From: Hyphomonadaceae bacterium UBA7672
Lineage (GTDB): Bacteria; Pseudomonadota; Alphaproteobacteria; Caulobacterales; Hyphomonadaceae
Assembly (NCBI GenBank): GCA_002483135.1
Contig: DLHI01000007.1
Coordinates: forward strand, 124,001 to 188,000
Reading direction: 5' to 3'
Length of the DNA stretch: 64,000 nucleotides
Position 1 is the first letter of the stretch. Each line of letters begins with the position of its first letter. A model generated the notes under the pieces. That model saw only the letters and a program-made list of their open reading frames with translations, was not told the origin of the DNA and ran no database searches. The translations under genes were made by a program, and so were the position numbers. Below are positions 42,963-52,181 of this stretch, piece by piece.

Positions 42963-43209
42963 GCGGGGAGTTGAACCCGCTCGCGAGCCGGAAGGGAACC
43001 CCTGTTCTGCGCCCGATATGATCGGGCCGCTCACCGGCAAGCGGAGAATCGAGCGGATAGCGTGCGGCCAAACGTCCGCGTTCCCGGCGCCACACTCGCG
43101 GACCGGATCACGCCTCTGCGCAAGTTTTGCGAGATCGTCACAGACCTATCGCTCAGACGTCACACGCAGGGCCTAGCGCGGCCGCCGGGTTGATCTCGGA
43201 GGACGTGAC

Positions 43210-45837
43210 ATGACTCTCAAGAAGCTTCTCATCGGCGCGGGCAGCGTTCTTGCCTTCGCAGCACCCGCATTCGCGCAGGAAACCACGCCGCCGACCGCAA
43301 CCCAGGAGACCGATGACGTCGTTATCATCACGGGCACGGCGCTCAACCGCAAGGAAGCCATCGACGAGAAGCGCATCGACAGCCGCACGATCGAGGCGCT
43401 CGGCGTCGACGAACTCGGCCAGCTGCCCGACAAGAACGTCGGCGAAAGCCTCAACCGCCTGCCCGGCGTCTCGATGCTGGTTGAGAAGGGCGAGGGCCGC
43501 TACGTGCAGATCCGCGGCGTCGCCTCCAACCTCAACAACGTCACCATCAACGGCGTGCAGATGGGCTCGCCGGAAGTCGAACTCGGCGGCCGCCAGGCCC
43601 CGCTCGACATCATCTCCGGCGGTGTGCTCGGCGGCGTGCAGGTCATCAAGACGCCGACACCGGACATGGACGCCCAAGGCATTGGCGGCACTGTCAACGT
43701 CGAAACCAAGATGCCGTTCGACCGGAGCGATGATCTCTACGGCTATCTCACCGCACGCTATGGCTATGAGGAAGAACGCCCGCGCGATGAAGCTTTCGGC
43801 GGCCATGATCCCTATGCGGTCGACGGCACGCTGTCAGGCAAGATCGGCGACACGCTGGGCTGGCTGGTCGGCGGCACATTCTCGTCCCGCGAATACGTCT
43901 CGACCGGCATCTACCAGGACGACTGGACCCAGGTCCCCGGCCAGCCCGCCGGGGTGTCCCTGCCGGTCAACGTGAAGAACAACTACTATATCATCGGCCG
44001 CGAGCGCACGAATCTCAGCGGTGCGCTGCAATGGCAGCCGGACGCCAACTCCGAGTACTTCATCCGCGGCTTCTATGGCGAATGGAATGAGTATCAGTGG
44101 CGCAACCGCTATGAGCAGAACCTCTCCAGCAACCGCGTCACGCTTACCTCTCCCACCTCGGGCACTCAGGGCACCGATCGCGTCCTCGCCAACATCCGCC
44201 TCGAATACGCCGACAAGATCGTCTCCTCGATCGCCGCTGGCGGCAAGAACACGATCGACGGCGTCACGCTGGATTACCTGATCCAGGCCAACGCCAACGA
44301 GATCGCCGAACCGTTCAGCAGCTGGGAATGGCGCTCCAGCACGACGGCGGTGGGCCCAAGCACGTTCGAGGTAGGCGGCGATGGCATCGTCACCATAACG
44401 CCGAACGCCGGGTCGCCTGACCGCACCAACCCCGCCCTCTTCCCGCTGCGCCGTGCGCGCTTCTTCACGCAGGACATGAACGAGGACGCAACCATCGCCC
44501 AGCTCAACGCACGCTGGGACGTCAGCCCGGACTTCTACATCAAGACCGGCGTCAAGGCCTCGACGACCGACCGCTCGCTGGACGCGGGGCAAAACGAGTA
44601 TCTGCCGAACGGCACGCCGATCACGCTGGCGACTTCGCCCACCTTCAACCGCGGCGGCTTCACCAACCAGACCCAGACCGGCGACGTGCCGAACATCTGG
44701 ATGGACGTTCACGGCATGGACGCCTACTTCGCCGATCCGGCCAATGCGGCGCGCTTCACGCCGAACACGGCCGCCAACTTCACGTCCAACTTCGCATCCG
44801 ACTACGACCTCAAGGAATCGATTCTTGCCGGTTACATCATGGCCTCGGGCTTCTTTGGTCCGTGGGAAGTGATCGGCGGTGTTCGCGTCGAGAACACCGA
44901 CGTCGACAGCTCGGGCTACCTGCTGCGCGGAACGACGTCGCAGACCCGCGTCAGTTCCGGCGGCGATTACACCGAAGTCCTCCCCGGCCTTCTCGTGAAC
45001 TTCCGCCCGACAGACGAGTGGGTGATCCGCGGCGCCGTGACCCGCGCGATGGGCCGCCCGGACTACAGCCAGATCGCCCCGCGCTCGACCTACAGCGAGA
45101 ACGGCGCGATCGGCTCGGTCTCCATCGGCAATCCGGACCTCGTCGCCCGTAAGTCATGGAACTACGACCTCGGCATCGAATGGTATCCTGACCAGCTGAC
45201 GGCGCTCTCCGCGTCGATCTTCTACAAGGACATCTCCGACCAGCTTGCCGGCCAGACCAACTCCTTCTCGACCCAGGGCGCCATGCAGGCTGAACTCTCC
45301 GCGCGCGGTCTCAACGGCATCGACACATCGGCCCTCACGCGGCTTGACGTCTCGACGCCCATCAATGCTGGCTCGGCCTTCCTGCAGGGTCTCGAACTTT
45401 CGGCGCAAACCCAGTTCGACTACCTGCCCGAACCCTTCGACGGTCTCGGCGCGTCGGCCTCTGCGACCTTCATCGAGGGCGAGGTTGATCTCCCAGGCGG
45501 CGGCACGGCCCCGATCCAGGGCCAGCCGGAAACCACCTACGCTTTCAGCCTGTTCTACCAGAAAGGGCCCTTCGACTTCTCGGTCAGCTACGCCTTCAAC
45601 GCGGACTATCTCGACGCCGACAACGCCAACCCCGCGCTGCGCCTCAACCAGGGCGAGTTCGGACGCTGGGACGCCAAGGCTAGCTACGCGATCACCGATG
45701 ACTTCAAGGTCTTCCTTGAGGGCGTGAACCTGAATGACGAGCCGACTTCCGAATTCCAGGGCGGCATCGAGAACCAGAACACCGAGTTCGAATACGTTGG
45801 CCGCACGATCTATCTCGGCGCCAGCTGGGGTTTCTGA
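43210..45837 (+). CDS. TonB-dependent outer-membrane receptor (Xanthomonas/Caulobacter type)
   Basis: 875 residues with a Sec signal (about 1-22, ending PAFAQ). The plug (about 40-175) contains ELGQLPDKNVGESLNRLPGV and RYVQIRGVASNLNNVTING, the signature of the TonB-Xanth-Caul receptor family; a 22-stranded barrel follows and the protein ends in YLGASWGF, with the terminal Phe required for assembly. The ATG follows GAGGAC. These receptors import carbohydrates, vitamins or other large ligands. The following lipoprotein may be related, but a strong hairpin separates them. No TonB box could be pinned by eye. Confidence 0.93.
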   Translation: MTLKKLLIGAGSVLAFAAPAFAQETTPPTATQETDDVVIITGTALNRKEAIDEKRIDSRTIEALGVDELGQLPDKNVGESLNRLPGVSMLVEKGEGRYVQIRGVASNLNNVTINGVQMGSPEVELGGRQAPLDIISGGVLGGVQVIKTPTPDMDAQGIGGTVNVETKMPFDRSDDLYGYLTARYGYEEERPRDEAFGGHDPYAVDGTLSGKIGDTLGWLVGGTFSSREYVSTGIYQDDWTQVPGQPAGVSLPVNVKNNYYIIGRERTNLSGALQWQPDANSEYFIRGFYGEWNEYQWRNRYEQNLSSNRVTLTSPTSGTQGTDRVLANIRLEYADKIVSSIAAGGKNTIDGVTLDYLIQANANEIAEPFSSWEWRSSTTAVGPSTFEVGGDGIVTITPNAGSPDRTNPALFPLRRARFFTQDMNEDATIAQLNARWDVSPDFYIKTGVKASTTDRSLDAGQNEYLPNGTPITLATSPTFNRGGFTNQTQTGDVPNIWMDVHGMDAYFADPANAARFTPNTAANFTSNFASDYDLKESILAGYIMASGFFGPWEVIGGVRVENTDVDSSGYLLRGTTSQTRVSSGGDYTEVLPGLLVNFRPTDEWVIRGAVTRAMGRPDYSQIAPRSTYSENGAIGSVSIGNPDLVARKSWNYDLGIEWYPDQLTALSASIFYKDISDQLAGQTNSFSTQGAMQAELSARGLNGIDTSALTRLDVSTPINAGSAFLQGLELSAQTQFDYLPEPFDGLGASASATFIEGEVDLPGGGTAPIQGQPETTYAFSLFYQKGPFDFSVSYAFNADYLDADNANPALRLNQGEFGRWDAKASYAITDDFKVFLEGVNLNDEPTSEFQGGIENQNTEFEYVGRTIYLGASWGF

Positions 45838-45870
45838 ACCTGCTCACCTGACGAGCAGTATGCCGGGCGC

Positions 45871-45900
45871 CGCCGGCCGGTGTGACCCCACCGGCCGGCG
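45871..45900 (+). terminator. Very stable hairpin after the TonB receptor gene
   Basis: CGCCGGCCGGTG (45871-45882) pairs fully with CACCGGCCGGCG (45889-45900) around a six-base loop. No T-tract follows, so it may be a transcript-stabilising hairpin or Rho-independent-like pause rather than a classic terminator. The lipoprotein gene begins 23 bases later. Confidence 0.6.
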
Positions 45901-45922
45901 AGCTCTGTTGAAGGATTGCGAT

Positions 45923-46810
45923 ATGCGCCTGATGACGTCGAGCCTGCTGTCCCTCGCCCTTGTCGCCTGCGCCTCGGCGCCAGCGCCCGATGCGCCCGGG
46001 CCGCTAGCCGTACCCGACTATGTCGCGCCCACCCCGTTGAAACTTTCCGCCACGACGATCCGCGAATTCCCAGCGCCCGAGGCCGATCAGGGCGTCGCTG
46101 TCGATACGCGCCACTTCTATCCCGTCGATAACACCGTGATCGCGAAGTATGACCGCGCGACCGGCGCGCTGATCGCGCGCTGGGTCGCGCCGAAGAACGG
46201 CCTCGTTCGCCACATCAACAGTTGTTTCGAGGGCGCGGGCCGCCTCCTCTGCGCCAACTCGAATTATTCGGAAACGCCGCACGGATCGTCGGTCGAAATC
46301 TTCGATACGCACACCATGCAGCATGTGGAAACGCACAGCCTCGGCATGACAGAGGAAGGCTCGCTCACCTGGTTCGATCATTATCGCGACGGCTGGATCG
46401 CCGGCTTTGCGCACTATTCCGAAAACGGCGGTGTGAAATTCAAGGACCACACTTTCTCGAGCGTGGTCACCTACGACGCGCAATGGCGCCGGACCGGCGG
46501 CTGGCTGTTCCCCAAGCCCGTCGTCGACCGCATGGCGCCCTATGCAGCGTCTGGCGGCGCGATCGGGCCTGACGGCCTGCTCTACATTCTCGGCCACGAC
46601 CGCCCCGAAATGTATGTGCTGGGCAAGCCCGTGATGGGCCCCACCCTGATCCACATCGCCACCATCGACATCGAGGCCGAGGGGCAGGCCTTCGCATTCG
46701 CTGAAGGCCGCACGATCTACGCCATTGATCGCCGCAAGGGCGCAGTGCGCGAGATCAGCCTGCCAACCGTCGATGTCTCGACATTCGTCGACGCCCGCGG
46801 GTTCCGCTGA
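45923..46810 (+). CDS. Beta-propeller-like lipoprotein
   Basis: 295 residues. A lipoprotein signal ends LALVAC (Cys 14); the ATG is preceded by GAAGGATTGCG. The mature protein shows blade-like repeats (KYDRATGALIARWVAPK, VEIFDTHTMQHVETHSLG, YDAQWRRTGGWLFPKP, GPDGLLYILGHDRPEMYVL), and a His-rich centre. No enzyme motif was identified. It follows the TonB receptor by 85 bases in the same direction, and could work with it in substrate capture, but the intervening hairpin suggests partial uncoupling. Confidence 0.72.
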   Translation: MRLMTSSLLSLALVACASAPAPDAPGPLAVPDYVAPTPLKLSATTIREFPAPEADQGVAVDTRHFYPVDNTVIAKYDRATGALIARWVAPKNGLVRHINSCFEGAGRLLCANSNYSETPHGSSVEIFDTHTMQHVETHSLGMTEEGSLTWFDHYRDGWIAGFAHYSENGGVKFKDHTFSSVVTYDAQWRRTGGWLFPKPVVDRMAPYAASGGAIGPDGLLYILGHDRPEMYVLGKPVMGPTLIHIATIDIEAEGQAFAFAEGRTIYAIDRRKGAVREISLPTVDVSTFVDARGFR

Positions 46811-46829
46811 GCTGCCCGGAGCCAGCGCC

Positions 46830-47255
46830 CTAACTGCGCTTGCCGAGCACGCCCGTTGCGATGATGGGGACAAGATAGCCGATCATCAGGCCAGTGTTCG
46901 ACACGGCATTCAGCCAGAAGCCCGTGACGACGGACAAGGCGCTGTCAATGACGAACCACACGACCGCCGCAACTGTGAGCATCCGCCAGACTGGCCCGGC
47001 CTGATCACCCAACCTGTGCGCCGCGCCGAAGGCGGCGAAGAAGGTAAGGCCCCAGCCGATCGAAACCGCGCCCATCAGCGCAGTCGCGAAGCGAAGGTGC
47101 GGCGTCCACTCGAAAGCCCCGGGCGGGCCCATGAGGCCGTAGAGCATGTCGACCGCGCCGTCCGTCGCATCGAGCCCGCCCCCGGCCAGGACGAGCCCGA
47201 ACACCACGACACCCGCAGCCCACACGTTGAGCCAGCCACGCCAGAATCCGGACAT
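46830..47255 (-). CDS. Hypothetical four-helix membrane protein
   Basis: 141 residues beginning MSGFWRGWLN, chosen because GAGGGAG sits eight bases before this ATG; an upstream start adding 19 residues has no ribosome-binding site. Four membrane helices (about 8-28, 50-70, 85-103 and 112-134). The overall form, with VWAAGVVVFGLVLAGG and LMGAVSIGWGLTFFAAF, resembles small DUF-type inner-membrane proteins. No function is inferred. Convergent with the lipoprotein gene. Confidence 0.75.
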   Translation of the reverse strand: MSGFWRGWLNVWAAGVVVFGLVLAGGGLDATDGAVDMLYGLMGPPGAFEWTPHLRFATALMGAVSIGWGLTFFAAFGAAHRLGDQAGPVWRMLTVAAVVWFVIDSALSVVTGFWLNAVSNTGLMIGYLVPIIATGVLGKRS

Positions 47256-47327
47256 TGCGATCTCCCTCAGAGGTATCGCGCAGACGTTAGCCCGGGGTAT
47301 TGCAACGCCCAACTACCTGCGAGGTAA

Positions 47328-48161
47328 TCAACCAGCGCCTCTTGCCAGCAGCGGATCGATCTCTGCCGCATGGGGCATCGTGGCCGTGAACCCGAACGTA
47401 CCGGTTCCCAGCATTTCCTTGCCTGCCGCGATCATCGCGCTCATGGCGACGGCGTGCATCATGCCGCCGGTCGAGATGCGCTTGACGCCAAGGGCGCCAA
47501 CCTGCTCGACCGTCAGCTGTTCCTTGCGGGGGCCCCGCACGATGTTGAACGGCCGGTCGATGGAACGACAGACCTCGCGCACCTCGTCGGATGTATTGAG
47601 GCCCGGTGCGAAGAGAACATCGGCCCCGGCTTCCTGGTAAGCCTGCAACCGCTTGATCGTGTCCGCCAGATCTGCGCGGCCGTGCAGATAGTTCTCTGCC
47701 CGGGCGCACAGCATGAACTTGAACGGCAGCTTCCGCGCCGCCTCGGCCGCCGCGCGCACGCGATCCGCAGCCGCTTCAATCGCATGGATGGGTTCGGCCT
47801 TGTCGCCCGTAAAATCCTCGATCGAGCCGCCGACAAGGCCGGCCTCAGCGCCTTGCCGGATCGTCTCTGCGCAATCCTCCGGCTTCGGCCCGAAGCCATC
47901 CTCGAGATCAGCCGCCAGCGGAATGTCGATCATCGGCGCCATGGCGCGAATGTGCTCCATCACGGCGGCGCGTCCGGCGTTGTAATCCGGGAATCCGATT
48001 GAGCGGGCATACCCCGCGCTGGTCGTGGTCAGCGCCTTGAAGCCAAGCCCTGCCAGGATGCGCGCCGAACCCGGGTCCCACGGATTGGGGATCACGAACA
48101 CGCCCGGCGTGGTGTGCAGCGCTTCGAACGCCGCCGCCTTTTCTGCCTGTGTCTTCGCCAT
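47328..48161 (-). CDS. Isocitrate lyase / PEP mutase family enzyme
   Basis: 277 residues of the PEP mutase/isocitrate lyase superfamily: a TIM barrel with ALTTTSAGYARSIGFPD (about 35-51), Mg-binding LAADLEDGFG (about 82-91), VGGSIEDFTGD (about 113-123) and a KRISTGGMMHAVAMSA end. The usual catalytic KTKCGH loop of isocitrate lyase is absent, so this is one of the short members (carboxyvinyl-carboxyphosphonate/oxaloacetate-hydrolase-like). It probably cleaves or forms a C-C or P-C bond next to a carboxylate; substrate not predictable. Confidence 0.87.
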   Translation of the reverse strand: MAKTQAEKAAAFEALHTTPGVFVIPNPWDPGSARILAGLGFKALTTTSAGYARSIGFPDYNAGRAAVMEHIRAMAPMIDIPLAADLEDGFGPKPEDCAETIRQGAEAGLVGGSIEDFTGDKAEPIHAIEAAADRVRAAAEAARKLPFKFMLCARAENYLHGRADLADTIKRLQAYQEAGADVLFAPGLNTSDEVREVCRSIDRPFNIVRGPRKEQLTVEQVGALGVKRISTGGMMHAVAMSAMIAAGKEMLGTGTFGFTATMPHAAEIDPLLARGAG

Positions 48162-48307
48162 GGGGAGGTCCTCCGGTTTCTTGGTATGTCCTGCTTCTAT
48201 CCCCCAGACGCGCGGGCAACCACGGCGAAAATCTCATGGCTGCTGGCTAGGCCGCTTTACGCGCGCGTGCGGCCGTCGCATCAAGACGGCTAACGTGGGA
48301 GGATTTC

Positions 48308-49579
48308 ATGCGTTCACTCGTCCTGGCCGGCCTGCTGATGGCCGCCGCACCGGCTGCCATGGCGCAGAATGTCTACGTCACGGCGGACCGCCTACTCGAC
48401 GTGACGACGGGGCGAATGATCGAGGACCCGGCCATCGTGATCCAGGACGGCGTGATCATGGCAGTCGGTCCGAAGTTGTCGACGCAGGTCCCCTCCGCCG
48501 CCGAAGTGATCGAACTGCCCGGCGTCACGCTGCTGCCCGGCCTGATCGATATGCACACCCACCTCGACAGCGACCCCACTTTTGGCGGCTTCTCGGGCCT
48601 CACCGTTACAGATGCGTTCTGGAGCATGATCGCCGTGCCCAACGCAAAGGTAACGCTGGACGCCGGCTTCACCACAGTCCGCAATGTCGGCTCCGGCAAC
48701 TGGAACGACGTCGGACTGAAACAGGCCATCGAGATGGGGCGCATCGAAGGCCCGCGCATCATTCCGGCTGGCTATTCCTTCGGCGCCACGGGCGGTCACT
48801 GCGACTCAACCGGCCTGCCCCCCTCGTTCGACGCCCACAGCCCCTTCAATGTCGACAGCCCGGACGAAGGCCGCAAGCGCGTGCGCGAGGTCCGCAAGTA
48901 CGGCGCAGAGGTGATCAAGATCTGCGCCACCGGCGGCGTCTTCTCCCATAACACCGAGCCGGGCCAGCAGCAGCTGACCTTCGCGGAGATGAAGGCCATC
49001 GTCGAGGAGGCGAAGATGTGGGGCCTGCGCGTCGCCGCACACGCTCACGGCGCGTCGGGCATCCGCGATGCAGCGCTGGCCGGCGTCACCACGGTGGAAC
49101 ACGCCAGCCTGATCGACGACGAAGGTATCGCCGCCGCAAAGAAGATGGGCACCTACCTGTCGATGGACATCTACAACACAGACTACACCCAGTCCGAAGG
49201 ACCGAAGAACGGCGTGATGGAAGACAACCTGCGCAAGGACCGCGAAGTCGCGGAGGTTCAGCGCCAGGGCTTCAAGCGCGCGCTGCAGGCCGGCGTGAAG
49301 ATGGTCTACGGCACGGACTCGGGCGTCTATCCCCACGGCGACAACGCGAAGCAGTTCGCCGTCATGGTGCGCTATGGCGCAACGCCGCTGCAGGCGATCC
49401 AGGCCGCCACCATCAACGCCGCCGATGCGCTCGGCTGGAAGGGCAAGGTTGGCGTCGTGCAGAAGGGCGCCTGGGGCGATCTCGTCGGCGTCATAGGCGA
49501 TCCCACGAAGGACGTGACGCTGCTGGAGCACCCGGCCTTCGTGATGAAAGGCGGGGCGACGATCAAGACTCCCGACTGA
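48308..49579 (+). CDS. Exported amidohydrolase family protein
   Basis: 423 residues with a Sec signal (about 1-20, ending AAMAQ). Metal motifs: LIDMHTHLD (about 79-87), a lysine/cysteine segment VIKICATGGVFSHN (about 197-210), HAHG (about 245-248), TVEHASLID (about 259-267) and TDSGVYPHGDN (about 336-346). This is the imidazolonepropionase-like/Xaa-Pro dipeptidase branch of metallo-amidohydrolases common in Caulobacterales, which degrade N-acyl amino acids or dipeptides in the periplasm. ATG preceded by GGGAGGATTTC. Full length. Confidence 0.9.
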   Translation: MRSLVLAGLLMAAAPAAMAQNVYVTADRLLDVTTGRMIEDPAIVIQDGVIMAVGPKLSTQVPSAAEVIELPGVTLLPGLIDMHTHLDSDPTFGGFSGLTVTDAFWSMIAVPNAKVTLDAGFTTVRNVGSGNWNDVGLKQAIEMGRIEGPRIIPAGYSFGATGGHCDSTGLPPSFDAHSPFNVDSPDEGRKRVREVRKYGAEVIKICATGGVFSHNTEPGQQQLTFAEMKAIVEEAKMWGLRVAAHAHGASGIRDAALAGVTTVEHASLIDDEGIAAAKKMGTYLSMDIYNTDYTQSEGPKNGVMEDNLRKDREVAEVQRQGFKRALQAGVKMVYGTDSGVYPHGDNAKQFAVMVRYGATPLQAIQAATINAADALGWKGKVGVVQKGAWGDLVGVIGDPTKDVTLLEHPAFVMKGGATIKTPD

Positions 49580-49730
49580 ACCGATAAACACAGGTTTGTC
49601 GTTCCGTCGTTTTCACGCATTTGCTTGGTTAGCCACGCGTGAATCGCGAGGATTGAAGCATTGCGTTTAAACCTTCCGCTACCCAACATTGGCAGGGTTT
49701 CCCCTAGGGGGACGGCAGGAGACTGCCGAC

Positions 49731-50936
49731 ATGGCAAGGATGGACGCAGAAACTGACAGCACGGGCGGCCCCAATCTGGCCGAACGCATCCGCCGTCTCG
49801 CCAACGGCCGGAGCACGCTGGACGTCGCCCAGTTCCAGTTCATCGGCATTGCCGAAATCCGCCAGCGTTATGGCCCGCGCTGGGCCGAAAAGCGCGACCG
49901 CGTCAGCCATGTCGCCAGTCATTTCATCACCCGCCGCATCGCCCCCGACGATGTGCTGATCGCTGGCGCGGACGGCTTCCTGCTGGTGTTCGGCAGCTGT
50001 GCCGGCGCCCTCGCCGACCAGGCCGCCCGCCGGATAGCATCCGAGCTCAACACGTTCTTCCTTGGCGAGCCGGACCTGCACGAGGTGCAGATCGACACGG
50101 CGCATCAGTCGATGAGCATCGACGACTTTGCCGCGGCCTTCGGCCCCATGCTGGCTAATCCGCACAAGGCGGCCGATGGCGGATCCTCGGGCAACGACAC
50201 GGTGAAGATGAGCTACACGCCGGTGTGGAATGCGCGCGGCGGGGCCCTGTCGGCTTTCTTCGTGACGCCGCTCGATGCAGCCACTGGCGTCCCCCTCGAC
50301 TGGGACCGCGCGAGCAGCCGTCATGCCGACATGGACGAGCGCAAGCTCAAGGCGTCCGAAATTGCGATGCGCGCGTTGTGGACGTCCGGCGGCCGCGCCA
50401 TCGTCGGCGTCGCCCTGCATGCCTCGACCCTGAATAGCCAGCAGGGCATGTCGCGAATCGTGAAGACGATGGCCGGCTTCGATCGACGCACGGCGCGCTA
50501 TCGCCTGCTCCGCGTCAGCTGCATCGAGCCAGGCTATCCGCGCATCTATCTCGAAGACATCATGCGCACGATGCGCCCGCACGCGCCCAACATCGCGCTG
50601 GGTCTGAACTGGCAGGAACCAGATCTCGCCTCCATCATCAAGTTCCAGCCGACCGCCATCGGTTTCACGATACCGCCGCGCGCCCTCGAACATGCCTCCA
50701 CGCGAACGGAGATCCACGGCCGCGTTGCCGCCGCCATCGAACAGGCGCGCGGTCATGGGGTGCTCGTCGGCGTCGAGGGCGACCTCCTGCCGGAGAACGC
50801 CATGCACTTCCTGCAGCAAGGCGTGAGCTTCATCTGCTCGCCGCGCATCTGGCCGCTGCGCGACCAGCTGACCTCCGCGGAAGCCTGGCCCGCAACGCGC
50901 CTTCTAGCGCTGACGCAGAAGACCGACGCGGCCTGA
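49731..50936 (+). CDS. Degenerate GGDEF/EAL-like protein
   Basis: 401 residues. The first half (about 15-125) follows the pattern of a GGDEF domain (FQFIGIAEIRQRYGP, SHFITRRIAPDDVLIAGADGF, CAGALADQAARRIASEL) without the GGDEF motif. The second half (about 200-390) follows an EAL domain without the EAL motif; its last part HGVLVGVEGDLLPENAMHF then GVSFICSPRIWPL resembles the EAL terminus. Catalytic Glu/Asp sites are missing, so it should neither make nor break cyclic di-GMP but could bind it or a partner. Start chosen by CAGGAGAC before the ATG. The call is inference from pattern, not identity. Confidence 0.6.
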   Translation: MARMDAETDSTGGPNLAERIRRLANGRSTLDVAQFQFIGIAEIRQRYGPRWAEKRDRVSHVASHFITRRIAPDDVLIAGADGFLLVFGSCAGALADQAARRIASELNTFFLGEPDLHEVQIDTAHQSMSIDDFAAAFGPMLANPHKAADGGSSGNDTVKMSYTPVWNARGGALSAFFVTPLDAATGVPLDWDRASSRHADMDERKLKASEIAMRALWTSGGRAIVGVALHASTLNSQQGMSRIVKTMAGFDRRTARYRLLRVSCIEPGYPRIYLEDIMRTMRPHAPNIALGLNWQEPDLASIIKFQPTAIGFTIPPRALEHASTRTEIHGRVAAAIEQARGHGVLVGVEGDLLPENAMHFLQQGVSFICSPRIWPLRDQLTSAEAWPATRLLALTQKTDAA

Positions 50937-51072
50937 AAATGGCGCGTCCTAACCTGCGTTTAATGACAGTCAGCGTCGTGACACACAGTTGCGACAGCGG
51001 CTGGAACTGGTAGGTTTCCGGCGCCGCGTGAGGTTGGCCGCGCGGACAAAAAAAGACCGGAGACCTCCCCAT

Positions 51073-51414
51073 ATGAAAAGCAGAATTCTTGTCGGTATCA
51101 TCGCGCTGGGATTGGCTGCGCCCGCCTTCGCGCAGACCACAACGCTCCAGGAACTCACGACCAAGGGCATGATCATGGACGCCGGCGGCATGAAGTTCGA
51201 CGTCGCCTACAAGCCGGACGGTTCGCTTGCAGTCACCATGGACGGCGCCGATGTCGGCCTGACCGGCACGTGGCGCATCGACGGCGACAAGCTGTGCACG
51301 ACCTCGAACTTCAACCCGGTTGAAGAGTGCGCTGTGTACCCAGCCGGCAAGAAGTCCGGCGACTCTTTTGAAGTGACCGGCTCGCAAGGCACGGCGATGG
51401 TCACGATCAAGTAG
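51073..51414 (+). CDS. Small exported protein
   Basis: 113 residues with signal peptide MKSRILVGIIALGLAAPAFA (1-20). The mature part contains TLQELTTKGMIMDAGGMKFDV, MDGADVGLTGTWRIDGDKLC and a second Cys in ECAVYPAG, so one disulfide is likely. The pattern (GTWRIDGDKLCTT) resembles small beta-barrel secreted proteins; family not named. A terminator follows immediately, so this is a monocistronic gene. Confidence 0.78.
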   Translation: MKSRILVGIIALGLAAPAFAQTTTLQELTTKGMIMDAGGMKFDVAYKPDGSLAVTMDGADVGLTGTWRIDGDKLCTTSNFNPVEECAVYPAGKKSGDSFEVTGSQGTAMVTIK

Positions 51415-51440
51415 ACGATCTTCGCTCCAGAGAATCGGCG

Positions 51441-51469
51441 CGCCCCGCATCGCAAGGTGCGGGGCGTTT
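51441..51469 (+). terminator. Intrinsic terminator
   Basis: CGCCCCGCA (51441-51449) pairs with TGCGGGGCG (51458-51466) around an 8-base loop and is followed by TTT. It lies 27 bases after the small exported-protein gene and before the convergent hydrolase gene. Confidence 0.75.
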
Positions 51470-51499
51470 GCGTTCAGGCCGTCCGTTCACGCGGTCCGT

Positions 51500-52171
51500 T
51501 CAGCCGATCTTCGCCATCCACGCCGCGGCGGCGTCGAGGATTTCGTCCATCAACTCCGCATCCTTGCGGCCGGTTTTCGCCGGTACGTGGAAGGAATGGT
51601 CGGCATGATCGACCAGATGAAGCTTCGCGCGCTTGCCCAGCGAATTCACTGTGGCCTGCAGCAGCGGCGTTTCCGCAAACTCGTCCTTCGTGCCCTGCAG
51701 GAACAGCATCGGTATCTTGACCGAGGCAAGGTGCTCGGCGCGCTCGACGCCGGCCTTGCCGGGCGGATGAAGGGGCCAGGCAAAGAAAACGAGCCCGCAG
51801 ACGCCCGGCAGCGGCTCCTGCCCCTGCGCCTGCGATGTCATCCGCGCGCCGAAAGACCGGCCGCCCGCGAACAGCGGTAGCCCGCCTGCAAGTTTCGTCG
51901 CATGCGCCACCGCCGCGCGCACCACTGCATGCGCCACAGGCGGATTGTCCGGCCGCTTCGAGCCCTTTTCCATGTAGGCGAAATTGTAGCGCAGCACCGC
52001 AATGCCGCGCGCCTCAAGCCCATCGGCGGTCGCTGCCATGTGTTTGTGCGTCATGCCCGCGCCGGCGCCATGCGCCAGCACGAGCACAGCCTTCGCATCC
52101 TTCGGCTTCTGCCACAGCGCCGAAACGCTTGAGCCATCGGGCAGCGCGATGGTGCGTGCCGTGCTGCTCAT
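51500..52171 (-). CDS. Alpha/beta hydrolase (dienelactone-hydrolase-like)
   Basis: 223 residues. VLVLAHGAGAGMTHKHM (about 30-46) forms the oxyanion loop, GGRSFGARM (about 104-112) is the nucleophile elbow with Ser 107, PMLFLQGTKDEFAE (about 151-164) has the acid, and LVDHADHSFHV the catalytic His. Such small cytoplasmic hydrolases act on varied esters; substrate unknown. The gene begins ten bases downstream of the methyltransferase lipoprotein gene on the same strand and is probably co-transcribed. Confidence 0.85.
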   Translation of the reverse strand: MSSTARTIALPDGSSVSALWQKPKDAKAVLVLAHGAGAGMTHKHMAATADGLEARGIAVLRYNFAYMEKGSKRPDNPPVAHAVVRAAVAHATKLAGGLPLFAGGRSFGARMTSQAQGQEPLPGVCGLVFFAWPLHPPGKAGVERAEHLASVKIPMLFLQGTKDEFAETPLLQATVNSLGKRAKLHLVDHADHSFHVPAKTGRKDAELMDEILDAAAAWMAKIG

Positions 52172-52181
52172 TCTGGGGCGC

